64,000 nt of DNA from G963678445 sp963678445 (lineage in GTDB: Bacteria; Hydrogenedentota; Hydrogenedentia; Hydrogenedentales; G963678445): positions 1,240,001 through 1,304,000 of the forward strand of contig OY782877.1 in NCBI GenBank assembly GCA_963678445.1, given 5' to 3'. Positions 26,383 to 35,127 of this stretch are shown here, piece after piece. The notes beneath the pieces are model-generated. The model ran no database searches. It was not told the origin of the DNA and worked only from the letters and a program-made list of their open reading frames with translations. The translations under genes were made by a program, and so were the position numbers. The stretch's first letter is position 1. The number at the start of each line of letters is the position of its first letter.

Positions 26383-27588
26383 CTAGCGTCGACGTAGCAT
26401 GCGTTTGCCTGTACGTCCTCGCCCACTGCTCTTTTTACGTGCACCGGGCGGACTCCATATAGAGAGGATACGGGGTGCGCCGGGGTACGTTTCGCGTGGC
26501 AGATTACGTCCAACCGCCTTTTCAATTGTCCCCAAGGCATTAAAATCCGTCGGGGTGACAAAAGTCACGGCATGCCCCTCCCGTTGCGCACGCGCCGTGC
26601 GCCCAACACGGTGCACATAGTCATCCGCTGTAGGAGGAATGTCGTAGTTAAAAACGTGGCTAATCTCGTCAATATCCAATCCGCGTGCCGCCACATCGGT
26701 AGCCACCAAAATATTGTAGCGTCCCTCACGAAAACCCGTTAAAGCACGCTGACGACGCTGCTGTGGCAAATCACCATGCAAGGCGGTGGCTTTATATCCT
26801 GATTTTTTCAGCGTCTTTGCCAGACGATCGGTCCGTTCCTTGGTACGTAGGAAAATAACCGCAGCTTCTACCTCCGTTTCTTTGAGTAACTTGAGCAACA
26901 AGCCTGATTTTTCCTCTGTACGCACCGGATACAGCACCTGTTTCACGGTATCGACGGGACACGAAACAGCACCGGCCATGATCCGTTCTGGCTCATGCAA
27001 CATCTCGCTGGCCAATGACTCCAGCGCTGGTGCAAAAGTAGCCGAGAAAAACATGGTCTGGCGCTCTTTTGGCAAATGCCTCAAAATCTGGCGGATATCC
27101 GGCAGAAAACCCATATCCAGCATCCGATCTGCTTCGTCAATAACAAGGGTTTCCAGGTCATTAAAACGAAGCGACCCACGCCCCATGTGATCGAGCAGGC
27201 GACCTGGAGTCGCTACAATAATGTCACAACCGCTTTTCAATTGTGCATTTTGTTTTCCAAAGCCTACACCGCCATAGATGAGCATACTGCTCAGTTTTAA
27301 TGCGCGTGCAAATACATTCACAACCGACTCCACCTGGATACAGAGTTCGCGTGTAGGCGCCAGCACCAGCATACGGTTACGCCGTGGTTTTTCCTGGGCC
27401 AAACGCGATAAGGCAGGCAGCACAAAGCCCAATGTTTTCCCCGTACCCGTTTGCGCCGTAGCCAGCACATCGGTCCCCTGCAACGCCACCGGTATCGCCG
27501 CTTCCTGTATGGGAGTTGGCGTTTCAATTTCCATCTGGTTAAGCACGCTCAAACAACGCGGGTCTAAATCGAATTCGTCAAATTTCAT
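26383..27588 (-). CDS. DEAD-box RNA helicase (RhlE-like)
   Basis: The protein has 401 residues from ATG 27588. GGAGGT lies 13 nt upstream, a long spacing; a GTG at 27609 is an alternative start but would use the ribosome binding site as codons. The family motifs occur in order: Q motif (TPTPIQ), Walker A AQTGTGKT (45-52), PTREL, ATPGRL, DEAD, SAT, then in the second RecA domain IFLRTKERTD, TDVAARGLDID and HRVGRTAR. A short basic Ser/Gly/Arg tail (ARKKSSGRGRTGKRMLRRR) should bind RNA. It would unwind RNA duplexes with ATP, for example in ribosome assembly or mRNA decay. It stands alone on the minus strand, converging with the signalling operon. Confidence 0.95.
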   Translation of the reverse strand: MKFDEFDLDPRCLSVLNQMEIETPTPIQEAAIPVALQGTDVLATAQTGTGKTLGFVLPALSRLAQEKPRRNRMLVLAPTRELCIQVESVVNVFARALKLSSMLIYGGVGFGKQNAQLKSGCDIIVATPGRLLDHMGRGSLRFNDLETLVIDEADRMLDMGFLPDIRQILRHLPKERQTMFFSATFAPALESLASEMLHEPERIMAGAVSCPVDTVKQVLYPVRTEEKSGLLLKLLKETEVEAAVIFLRTKERTDRLAKTLKKSGYKATALHGDLPQQRRQRALTGFREGRYNILVATDVAARGLDIDEISHVFNYDIPPTADDYVHRVGRTARAQREGHAVTFVTPTDFNALGTIEKAVGRNLPRETYPGAPRILSIWSPPGARKKSSGRGRTGKRMLRRR

Positions 27589-27894
27589 AAATTTCTCAAT
27601 TACCTCCACTAACAGTATACCGGAAGCTATGGGCTCTGCGCTACGCCAGGAGATTTTATACTTTTGGGTACACGTTTATTTTTGTCGGAAAGGCGGTGTT
27701 TTTTCACCGTATACTTGCTATACTAAGTCTATAAATATTGCTGTCCCGTTTTGAAGCGGCCAAAACTGCTCTATTTTTATGTACGAAACCACAGCAAAAA
27801 TTTAATTTTCAGGATAGCTTTCCAGGTTTTACTAATTAGGCGGTTTGTTCTTACAAGGCGAATCGGGGAAGAATCAGGTTAAGGAGAAAGACGG
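27589..27894. other. Divergent intergenic region between helicase and small ORF
   Basis: The region is A/T-rich and carries no gene. It holds two TATACT boxes close together (27710-27715 and 27719-27724, plus strand) just after a CGGTG-T6-CACCG hairpin. They could serve the small gene at 27895, but no good -35 is seen. Confidence 0.45.
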
Positions 27895-28050
27895 ATGCGG
27901 ATGCAGAAGAAACACTATAGTGCGCCAGCAAAGGCTTGGGATATTGAGGTGGTGCTGGATATTATTTTGCAAATTTTGAATGTTCTTGATGCGTTTGCAC
28001 GTATCTTTGGGATTAATCTGAGCGGCCTGTTTGGCGATGATGCCCAATAA
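27895..28050 (+). CDS. Small hypothetical protein with an amphipathic helix (51 residues)
   Basis: An ATG at 27895 follows a strong ribosome binding site (AAGGAG, 8-nt spacer) and opens 51 codons. The N-terminus is basic (MRMQKKHYSAPAKAW). Residues about 16-46 are aliphatic with regularly placed acidic residues (DIEVVLDIILQILNVLDAFA, then RIFGINLSGLFG), predicting one amphipathic helix and a short Gly/Leu end. I recognise no family. Possible roles are a small membrane-associated regulator or a peptide toxin, but nothing in the sequence decides this. A hairpin (28070-28113) with a T-rich tail follows 20 nt downstream, which makes a self-contained short transcript likely. Confidence 0.55.
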   Translation: MRMQKKHYSAPAKAWDIEVVLDIILQILNVLDAFARIFGINLSGLFGDDAQ

Positions 28051-28069
28051 ATTTTCCTGGAGTGCTGCC

Positions 28070-28113
28070 GCAGCTAGAGCCAAAACAGAATAGAGAAAAT
28101 TGTCTCTGGCTGC
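28070..28113 (+). terminator. Probable terminator after the 51-residue ORF
   Basis: GCAGCTAGAG and CTCTGGCTGC pair over 10 bp with one G-U, around a 24-nt loop. GACGAAAGTGTTTTTAGTTTT follows. The loop is large and the T-run is displaced, so efficiency is uncertain. Confidence 0.5.
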
Positions 28114-28186
28114 GACGAAAGTGTTTTTAGTTTTGCCAATCGGGGTTTATTACTCCCCTGCGCTCAACTTGGTTGGAAGAAACGTT

Positions 28187-28969
28187 TTATTCTGAGATAG
28201 ATTCGGCTTTGGGTTGGTCCGTTTTGATCACCCAGCCGACGTTTTTACGTTCGGTGTTTTGTTTGCAACGCCCAATGTAAAAGCCACCTTGGGGCAGCGG
28301 ACTGATACCCATCGAACAATCGTAATCAAACCGTTCTTTAAAGGTTAGGTGTGCGTCGGCGCGTAACGCTTCCGGCGGCTTACCGTAACAACCAAACCAC
28401 CATGTCCCATCGGCATAGGCGATCGTCTGAATACCAAGGTACGTGGAACCACTTTTCAACGCGTGTTGTTTGATAAAAGAGGCGTCTGCATCATACTCAT
28501 AAATGATATTCTCGTCGCAGCTTTTTAAGAGACGTCCACTTGCGACAAAAAAATGGCCGTCGCGCATGGTTAAGCCCCCAACGCCCTGCGTAACCTCCGG
28601 GATTTCCCGCTTCCACTGCAACGATAAATCTTCCGCCTTGTAGGCGTAGATCCAGGATTGACGTTGCGCGAAATTTCCTCCGGGCGCACGATGATTCACG
28701 GCGACGTAGACCGTATCCTTCTCAACCCAAAGATCTCCGTGATGGGTGGGAACGTCTACTTGTTTAAGCAGTTTTCCCGTCGCATCCGTTTTTACCAGCG
28801 CTACCGTAAAGCACCAGTAAATATCCCCTTCCTCATCTACTGCGACGCCTTGCAGATGGCCGTCGTACGTGCCGGAACAGTAAACTTCTTGTGACGCTGC
28901 CGCTAGCAAGGAAAACAGGCAGCATAGGCAAATCAGCAGCACCGCGGGGGACATGTGTCTTGTAAACAC
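28187..28969 (-). CDS. Secreted beta-propeller-like hypothetical protein
   Basis: The protein has 260 residues from GTG 28969, which has GAGG 7 nt upstream; ATG 28954 is an alternative. An N-terminal signal helix (MSPAVLLICLCCLFSLLAAA, then SQ) sends it out of the cytoplasm. The body shows repeated short blades: HLQGVAVDEEGDIYWCF, GDLWVEKDTVYVAV, GVGGLTMRDGHFFVASG, GIQTIAYADGTWWFG and GISPLPQGGFYIG. Each has an aliphatic strand and a G-x-(W/Y/F)-(Y/F/W) end, consistent with a five- to six-bladed propeller of the SMP-30/NHL type. Several Cys in the mature part fit an oxidising compartment. No catalytic residues can be named. Confidence 0.7.
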   Translation of the reverse strand: MFTRHMSPAVLLICLCCLFSLLAAASQEVYCSGTYDGHLQGVAVDEEGDIYWCFTVALVKTDATGKLLKQVDVPTHHGDLWVEKDTVYVAVNHRAPGGNFAQRQSWIYAYKAEDLSLQWKREIPEVTQGVGGLTMRDGHFFVASGRLLKSCDENIIYEYDADASFIKQHALKSGSTYLGIQTIAYADGTWWFGCYGKPPEALRADAHLTFKERFDYDCSMGISPLPQGGFYIGRCKQNTERKNVGWVIKTDQPKAESISE

Positions 28970-29191
28970 AAAAATACCTCGTAAGTTATCCAAATCTTCG
29001 CAATCTATTGTCTTAAAGACGGTAGCGCTCACACAGCGCATTTCGTCTATGTGGCTAGCAAATGTATAACAGTAAAGGGATTAAAGCACAAACTGCGTAG
29101 CGACTACAACCATATGCAAGCTAGAAACGCTTATGCCTCTAGCTATGCAGCGTCACTCTGGGTTGGTGTCGGGCTATTGAAGCAATCGTCC

Positions 29192-30562
29192 CTAGTCTGT
29201 AGGTGACGGCCCCGGGGAATATTCGTCTTCTGTTTCGGGTTCTTCGCCGGAGGTGGGATGATATTCACCGGAATTGAAGAACTGTACGATTCGCAGGAGC
29301 TCGGAAAGGTTGATGCGAAAGTCGCGGGGATTGTAATCACCCGCATGGGGAGAACAGTCTTGGCGGGTCTCGTCGCGTTCTGGAGAAAAGCCATCCTCGC
29401 CTGTGCCGTCGCAGTGGAAACCAGAGCTGTTGTAGTATTGAATAATGCGCAACAGCTCGGAGAGAGCAATAACGCCGTCAGCATCGGTGTCGGCACTATG
29501 GGCGGGTGCTTCTCCTTCTTCTGCGATACCGCATTCCACGCTGGGTTCTACATACACGTAACAAATCGCAGGGCCGCTGCCCATGCTATAGTCGTTGACT
29601 GTAAACAGGACTTGGGTGCTGCCGGTTATGAGGGTACCTGGCGGAGGCGTCTGCTCAATGGTTACGGGGCCTTGTGAATCGGTCGCCACCAGTTCGTCGC
29701 GCATATCCGGCAAAAAGGCGTTGCAGTCGCCATCTCTTGGAATTTCAGCAGGAGAGGCGCAGGAAAGTATTATCGGCGGCGTTATATCCTGTTCAAAATA
29801 GGCGCGCACTGTTTTTGTTTCGTCTACAAGTACGGTGTATTGAGCCTCGGTAGACAGGGTCGTCCCCGATTCATCCTGCCAGCCTCGAAATAACCAGGAC
29901 ATATCCGTGCGGTAGCTACTTAAATCCAATGTTGCATTCACCGCTAGTCGGTAGGTGCCCGCAGCAGGGTAGGTGGCGCCTTCGCCCAAGACTTCTACGT
30001 TTATTTCATACCCTTGGTTGGAGAAATCGGCAGTGACGGTTTTATTGGTATGCATTACAATGTTTTGGACCGGGGCAAAACCTTCTAAAGCGCCGTCCCA
30101 ACCGCCAAAATAACTCTCTTCGTCGGGTTCTACACTTAAATCAATGCTGCGGTATGGCACATAACGATACACGCCGGGAGCATGGGGAAAGGTCTGGCCG
30201 CTTCCTGTTCCGGTATGGGAAAGGGTGAGGGTAACTGTGTTTTCTTGGGTGTATGTTGCGGTAACGGTTCTGTCTCGGTCCATTACCAGTGAGTGCAAAG
30301 GTTGGGCAACGCTGTCGCCTATGGGCAGATCGCCTTCCCAGGACCAAAACGCATACACTGACCCTGCTTCTGGCAAGGCGCTGATCTGCACAGTTGTCCC
30401 GGCGTCATAGGTAAAGCTTCCTACTCCAGGAAGCACATTCCCAGTCCCCCCCGCTACCTCCACGGTAAGGGTATATGTCTCTTGCGCATCAGCAATTTGC
30501 CCCAAGAGAGTTAGAGTCAGAAACAATACGGTTAAAAAATAAGCGATCTGTCTTTTTCCCAT
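29192..30562 (-). CDS. Secreted protein with InlB-type repeats, HYR domain and duplicated EF-hand-like C-terminus
   Basis: The product has 456 residues from ATG 30562; the frame continues upstream but the signal peptide (MGKRQIAYFLTVLFLTLTLL, ending ADAQ) begins here, with AGGGG upstream. Residues about 28-265 hold three InlB/Flg_new-like beta repeats (DAGTTVQISALPEAGSVYAFWSWEG; SIDLSVEPDEESYFGGWDG; LDLSSYRTDMSWLFRGWQDE, each ending in TVTATY-like strands). An HYR module follows (ITPPIILSCAS ... TQVLFTVNDYS). The C-terminus has two copies of a Ca-binding-like unit, DTDADGVIALSELLRIIQYY and RINLSELLRIVQFFNSG, with E-D-G-F/Y-S-P between. The same double unit ends the protein at 57189. Likely surface-associated. 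Confidence 0.82.
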   Translation of the reverse strand: MGKRQIAYFLTVLFLTLTLLGQIADAQETYTLTVEVAGGTGNVLPGVGSFTYDAGTTVQISALPEAGSVYAFWSWEGDLPIGDSVAQPLHSLVMDRDRTVTATYTQENTVTLTLSHTGTGSGQTFPHAPGVYRYVPYRSIDLSVEPDEESYFGGWDGALEGFAPVQNIVMHTNKTVTADFSNQGYEINVEVLGEGATYPAAGTYRLAVNATLDLSSYRTDMSWLFRGWQDESGTTLSTEAQYTVLVDETKTVRAYFEQDITPPIILSCASPAEIPRDGDCNAFLPDMRDELVATDSQGPVTIEQTPPPGTLITGSTQVLFTVNDYSMGSGPAICYVYVEPSVECGIAEEGEAPAHSADTDADGVIALSELLRIIQYYNSSGFHCDGTGEDGFSPERDETRQDCSPHAGDYNPRDFRINLSELLRIVQFFNSGEYHPTSGEEPETEDEYSPGPSPTD

Positions 30563-30640
30563 CGCAACACCCCTGGTGGCCAGCATTACTGGCAAATGGT
30601 TAACGCCTCGGCACGAAAAATATTCCCTGCACTCAGTAAA
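30563..30640 (-). repeat. Possible dispersed-repeat copy in the leader of the InlB/HYR gene
   Basis: On the minus strand TTTGCCAGTAATGCTGGCCACC matches ATTGCCTGTGGTGCTGGCCA of the copy at 40118 in 18 of 22 positions (last two bases CC included). The 5' half is less similar. Confidence 0.35.
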
Positions 30641-30817
30641 TTGAATAACACCTTGTTTATACGGCAAGCAGTGTCCTTTTTCTTTGCCAATCCCAAACCA
30701 TGAATATAAGAACTGCTTAAATTCTACGCATAGGATGATTTTGAAGAATTTTAACTTCGATATCAAGTACTTTTTTGATCCCTTCTGACAACTTTACCTG
30801 GGACCGGGCATGTGTTC

Positions 30818-33451
30818 TTATTTGCGGGGTTTGTTGGCGAGGTGTTTGAGGTGGTAAATAAATTCGAGGGCCTCTCGAGGACTGAGGGTGTCGGGGTCGA
30901 GGGCTTGCAGTTCTTTTTCGATCGGGCTGGGTTCGTTGGTGGGGGCGGGACCGAAGAGGTACATCTGTTCGGGCAGACCAACGGAGGCGGTGTTGCCGGA
31001 TTCGAGGGATTCGAGAATCTCTCTTGCTCGTGCCAGCATGGCGGGGGGAAGTCCGGCAAGTTTGGCAACCTGGATACCGTAGCTGTGGTCGGCGCCGCCG
31101 TCGACGATACGGTACAGGAAGACGACTTTGTCACCCCATTCGCGTACGGCGACGTTGACGTTTTTGGCGTGTTCAAGCTTGGAACCCAGTTCGGTGAGTT
31201 CGTGGTAGTGGGTGGCGAAGAGGGTTTTGGCGCCGATGCGATCGTGGATATGTTCAGCAACAGACCAGGCGATACTGATGCCGTCGAAGGTGCTGGTGCC
31301 GCGTCCGATCTCGTCGAGAACGAGCAAACTGTTCTGGGTAGCAGTATTGAGGATGTTGGCGGTTTCGATCATCTCGACCATGAAGGTACTTTCGCCGCGC
31401 ACCAGATTGTCGGATGCTCCTACGCGGGTAAAAATGCGGTCGACCACGCCAATACGAGCGTGGGCAGCGGGCACGTAGGCCCCCATTTGGGCCATGAGGG
31501 TAATCAGGGCAACTTGGCGCAGGTAGGTCGATTTACCAGCCATGTTGGGACCGGTCACAATCTGCATCGTAGCGCCGGGGGCCAGCGCGGTATCGTTCGG
31601 TACGAAGTCGCTACGAGACATCAGGTCTTCTACAACAGGGTGACGACCATCCGTAATAATAATTTCGTCGCCATCATCTATATCGGGCTTGCAGTAACCT
31701 TTGGTGATCGCTACTTCGGCCAGGGACAATAAAACATCGAGTGTCGAAAGGATATCGGCACTATGTTGTATTCGGCGTGCTTCGTGGGCAATGCGGTTAC
31801 GCAGCTCGACAAAAAGGTCATACTCCAGGCTTTGCATCCGCTCTTGCGCTGTGACAATTTCTTCTTCGCGTTCTTTGAGCGTAGGGGTGATATAGCGCTC
31901 TGCATTGACGAGGGTCTGCTTGCGTTGGTAGCTTTCCGGCACTGACGCCACGTTGGCCTTGGTGACTTCGATGTAATATCCGAAAACTTTATTATAGCCT
32001 ACTTTGAGATTCTGAATTCCGGTCTTTTCGCGCTCTTCCTGTTGCAAGGCGGCAATCCAGTCGCGTCCTCCCCGTACTAAACCGCGCAGGCGATCCAACT
32101 CTTCGTTGTATCCGTCTTTAAGCAGGTCGCCTTCGGTAATAGCAATTGGTGGCTCATCGAGAACTGATTTTTCAATCCAGTCGGCGACATCCGTCAAGGG
32201 GTCCAGGGTTCCGTATAACTGCTGCAATAGGGGTGAGGGGGCCTCTTCTAATGCGGCACGGATGGCGGGAATACGGTCGAGGGAACGCCCCAATGCCTTT
32301 ACGTCACGACCGTTGCCCGCTTTGGCGGTGAGACGCCCTAATAGACGTTCCAGATCGGCTACGCCTTTGAGCTGTTCCCGCAATGCCATGCGCAGCTCGG
32401 TGGTTTCGAAGAGCGCTTCTACCGCATTCAGACGCTCACGGATCGCGTCTACTTCAAGCAATGGATGTAGAATCCATTGCCTCAATTTACGCCCGCCCAT
32501 ACTGGTGAGACTGCGATCCAGCACACCTAGCAATGAGCCCCGCTTTGCTTTTTCCGCCAGCGATGCGACCAGCTCCAGATTGCGTTGGGTGTTGCCGTCA
32601 AGCACAACATAACCGGAAGGATTGTAGCGGCGCGGCAATTGCAAATTGGGCGCTGTACCCCGTTGCGTGTCGAGCACATACTGCAACAGCGCACCAGCCG
32701 CCGCCGTTGCCACAGGGGTATCTTCCAGCCCCACCCCCTTCAGCGTATTCAACTCGAAATAATCCATCAACCGCTCACGCGCCAAGTGTTCGTCGAAATC
32801 ATCAGCGGGGCGGGTGGTAAAGGTCACCGAGGGGAAACGTTGTTGTACGGCGGATAGCCATTGGGGATCGGCTGCGTCGCAATACAAAACTTCGACCGGA
32901 GCGAGACGGGTCAATTCGTCGAACAATGCCCCCTGCGCCGCCGTTTCCAAAAGCGCTGCCAGAAATTCGCCTGTACTAATATCTACAAAGGCCAGGCCTG
33001 TTTTTTCCTGTGCCACCCACACCACCCCCAGGTAATTGTTGGCACGCTCCTCCAGCAGCTCCTCCTCAAAAACCGTGCCCGGTGTAATCGTACGTACAAT
33101 ATCACGCTTCACAATCCCTTTGGCCTCTTTGGGATCTTCCACCTGATCGCACAGGGTTACCTTGCGTCCCGCCTTCAACACCTTCGCTACGTACGCATCC
33201 ACCGCGCGTACGGGTACTCCGCACATGGGAATACGTTTCCCTTTCTTATCTGCACCATCGCGCGAGGTCAGGGTCAGCCCCAATAACTCCGCTGCTTCCA
33301 GGGCATCTTCGAGAAAGAGCTCGTAAAAATCGCCCATACGAAAAAACAGCAGCGAGCCGTCACACTCGGCCTTTGCCTGTATGTACTGCCGCAACATGGG
33401 CGTCGTTTTGTTGGGCGAAATATCGCCCAATGTAAGCCATTTTTCCGTCAT
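30818..33451 (-). CDS. mutS: DNA mismatch repair protein MutS
   Basis: The protein has 877 residues, a normal bacterial MutS length. The mismatch-reading motif is RMGDFYELF with Phe-42 and Glu-44, which wedge beside the mispair. The core and clamp domains follow. The ATPase domain has Walker A TGPNMAGKSTYLRQ near residue 630, LLVLDEIGRGTSTFDGISIA near 710 and the FATHYHELTEL signature. It finds base mismatches after replication and recruits MutL. The ATG is only 8 nt downstream of a TATAAT box with no ribosome binding site between, so the mRNA may be leaderless. Neighbours are unrelated, and mutL is not in the window. Confidence 0.97.
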   Translation of the reverse strand: MTEKWLTLGDISPNKTTPMLRQYIQAKAECDGSLLFFRMGDFYELFLEDALEAAELLGLTLTSRDGADKKGKRIPMCGVPVRAVDAYVAKVLKAGRKVTLCDQVEDPKEAKGIVKRDIVRTITPGTVFEEELLEERANNYLGVVWVAQEKTGLAFVDISTGEFLAALLETAAQGALFDELTRLAPVEVLYCDAADPQWLSAVQQRFPSVTFTTRPADDFDEHLARERLMDYFELNTLKGVGLEDTPVATAAAGALLQYVLDTQRGTAPNLQLPRRYNPSGYVVLDGNTQRNLELVASLAEKAKRGSLLGVLDRSLTSMGGRKLRQWILHPLLEVDAIRERLNAVEALFETTELRMALREQLKGVADLERLLGRLTAKAGNGRDVKALGRSLDRIPAIRAALEEAPSPLLQQLYGTLDPLTDVADWIEKSVLDEPPIAITEGDLLKDGYNEELDRLRGLVRGGRDWIAALQQEEREKTGIQNLKVGYNKVFGYYIEVTKANVASVPESYQRKQTLVNAERYITPTLKEREEEIVTAQERMQSLEYDLFVELRNRIAHEARRIQHSADILSTLDVLLSLAEVAITKGYCKPDIDDGDEIIITDGRHPVVEDLMSRSDFVPNDTALAPGATMQIVTGPNMAGKSTYLRQVALITLMAQMGAYVPAAHARIGVVDRIFTRVGASDNLVRGESTFMVEMIETANILNTATQNSLLVLDEIGRGTSTFDGISIAWSVAEHIHDRIGAKTLFATHYHELTELGSKLEHAKNVNVAVREWGDKVVFLYRIVDGGADHSYGIQVAKLAGLPPAMLARAREILESLESGNTASVGLPEQMYLFGPAPTNEPSPIEKELQALDPDTLSPREALEFIYHLKHLANKPRK

Positions 33452-33459
33452 GACCGCGT

Positions 33460-33465
33460 ATTATA
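33460..33465 (-). promoter_or_regulatory. Candidate -10 box of mutS (leaderless transcript)
   Basis: The minus strand reads TATAAT, 8 nt before the mutS ATG. A start 6-7 nt after the box would fall at or next to the ATG. No consensus -35 is seen, and the T-rich tail of the preceding terminator runs into it. Confidence 0.5.
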
Positions 33466-33475
33466 CACAAACAAA

Positions 33476-33512
33476 CGCACCGTTTCTCGTTGGAAGGTAG
33501 AAAAACGGTGCG
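33476..33512 (-). terminator. Terminator-like hairpin between the C45 gene and mutS
   Basis: CGCACCGTTT and AAACGGTGCG pair perfectly over 10 bp; TTTGTTTGT follows on the minus strand. It lies about 25 nt past the stop at 33536 and would end that transcript before mutS. Confidence 0.75.
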
Positions 33513-33535
33513 CTTGGGAATTCTTTTTTTATGGA

Positions 33536-34834
33536 CTATTTACCCGGTTTTTCCTTGAGTAGTTCATTCAGGTTGTAGTGCGTGTAGGGACGATTGCACG
33601 AAGGGATTCGAACGGTGCAATTGGCCACCCAGAAGTCAAGGGTTTTGGGGCGGAAGAGTGCGTTGTGCATATTGCTCTTCATGGAGACACCGCGCGCCAT
33701 AATATCAAGGGCGATTTGCGGTGTGATCTTGCCATACATCTTCTCAACACGATCGGCCAGACAGCCATAGCGCTCTCCGCCGGAAATCAACACGGCATCT
33801 TCGAAGGGACGATAGAACTTTCCATCCTTTTCATTTTGCTCAACAAATTGTATTTTTTCAGGTGAGGCGTCTACCGAGAAGGCATCGCCACGACCTTCTT
33901 TTGCCTTTGCATCGCTAATGACATAGAAGTAGCGGCAGGTACGTGGGGTTTCCGTCAAAATACGACGCACATCGGCCAATGTGTCGGCAGTTTCCAGACA
34001 TTCCCGCAAGAGTAGGGCCATCGGCATGCCGTCCCATTGTTCACTACCGCCGCCGCCCATTTCGCCGATGCCGATCTGTTTCTCGCTCATCCCTGTAACG
34101 CAGCCCAGCATGCCTGAGTATGCGACATTGGCAAAGGCATTCGCCCCTTCGGGTTCATGGACAATCACCAAGGCGTAGCGATCCAACCCTGCGTAGCGCA
34201 TGTAATCCAGCACCCGCCCGTGGAGTAACTCACCATCTGCGGTGGCTTTTCCCCAAAGTGCAAAACCACTGCAATGAAAGAGTTCGGAAAACAGGGTGAA
34301 GCCACGCACCTGTTCAACACTCATCCCTGTGGCGTCGGACAAACCCTGCATTTCCTGCTTGAATTTTTCAGGGATGTGCGCCTTGCTGCGCTCCCATGCT
34401 TCTTCGAGGCTCTTTTCAAAATTCTTCTTCCAGCCCATTCTGCCAACCAGCTGTATGCGTTTAGCAGCGTCGAATATTTCTTCTTTCATCAAGGTGCCAT
34501 GCTGAAAGCCCATATCGTAGTAGGAACCTTTCAGGTGTAAAACGCGGGTATCGCCGATCTGCTCCAGATAGCCCGCGCCATGTTCCTTCAGCAGTTTGCG
34601 GGGAGCTTCCGGGGCAAGCACAGCCGGAACCATGTCCTCCTCCCAGCTGGTGCCTACCAGCCAATGATCGGAAGGCAATACCGCGGTAGGTTGTGCAACT
34701 TTTGCGTCAAGGCCCGTTTCTGCCTGGGTGGCGACTTCTGAAACTTCAAACGCCTCTTGGGCCTGTGCAAACACGCCGAGTGAAAGTAGCAATATTAGCA
34801 GAAGGTGCAAATAACTTGTTGGGAACTTTTTCAT
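33536..34834 (-). CDS. Secreted C45-family Ntn-hydrolase/acyltransferase-like protein
   Basis: The product has 432 residues from ATG 34834, set by AAGGAG 9 nt upstream. The signal peptide is MKKFPTSYLHLLLILLLSLG, ending FAQAQ. The family marker is the segment LHLKGSYYDMGFQHGTLMKE, followed at Cys-188 by HCSGFALWGKATADGELLHG and RVLDY. This is the pattern of acyl-CoA:6-aminopenicillanate acyltransferase and related Ntn hydrolases, where Cys becomes the nucleophile after self-cleavage. Later conserved parts are GMLGCVTGMSEKQIGI and the C-terminal RPKTLDFWVAN. The function is probably amide-bond hydrolysis or acyl transfer in the periplasm; the substrate is unknown. A long pre-Cys region (about 160 residues) is usual for secreted members. 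Confidence 0.85.
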   Translation of the reverse strand: MKKFPTSYLHLLLILLLSLGVFAQAQEAFEVSEVATQAETGLDAKVAQPTAVLPSDHWLVGTSWEEDMVPAVLAPEAPRKLLKEHGAGYLEQIGDTRVLHLKGSYYDMGFQHGTLMKEEIFDAAKRIQLVGRMGWKKNFEKSLEEAWERSKAHIPEKFKQEMQGLSDATGMSVEQVRGFTLFSELFHCSGFALWGKATADGELLHGRVLDYMRYAGLDRYALVIVHEPEGANAFANVAYSGMLGCVTGMSEKQIGIGEMGGGGSEQWDGMPMALLLRECLETADTLADVRRILTETPRTCRYFYVISDAKAKEGRGDAFSVDASPEKIQFVEQNEKDGKFYRPFEDAVLISGGERYGCLADRVEKMYGKITPQIALDIMARGVSMKSNMHNALFRPKTLDFWVANCTVRIPSCNRPYTHYNLNELLKEKPGK

Positions 34835-35127
34835 ACAACAATTCTCCTTATACGGCTCAAGTACCGGAGACCACAAGCAAAAGGGATGCTTTTTTTAGAA
34901 CCCTGACCCGCGTAAAATGTCACTTTTTCCAGCACCTTTTGAGGTAGCGAACAGGAAGCTTACTCCCTGCTTTCCCTTTTCAGACCTAGATGCACTAAAA
35001 AAAGTTTCGCCTCGATAATTCTTAAGCAAAATGCTTGAAACTGCCAGGAACAAGGTGTTTCAATGGAAAGGGAATTCGCTTGGGTCCGGCCGATAGCTTC
35101 TGAAAACATTGCCACGAATGGAAATCC

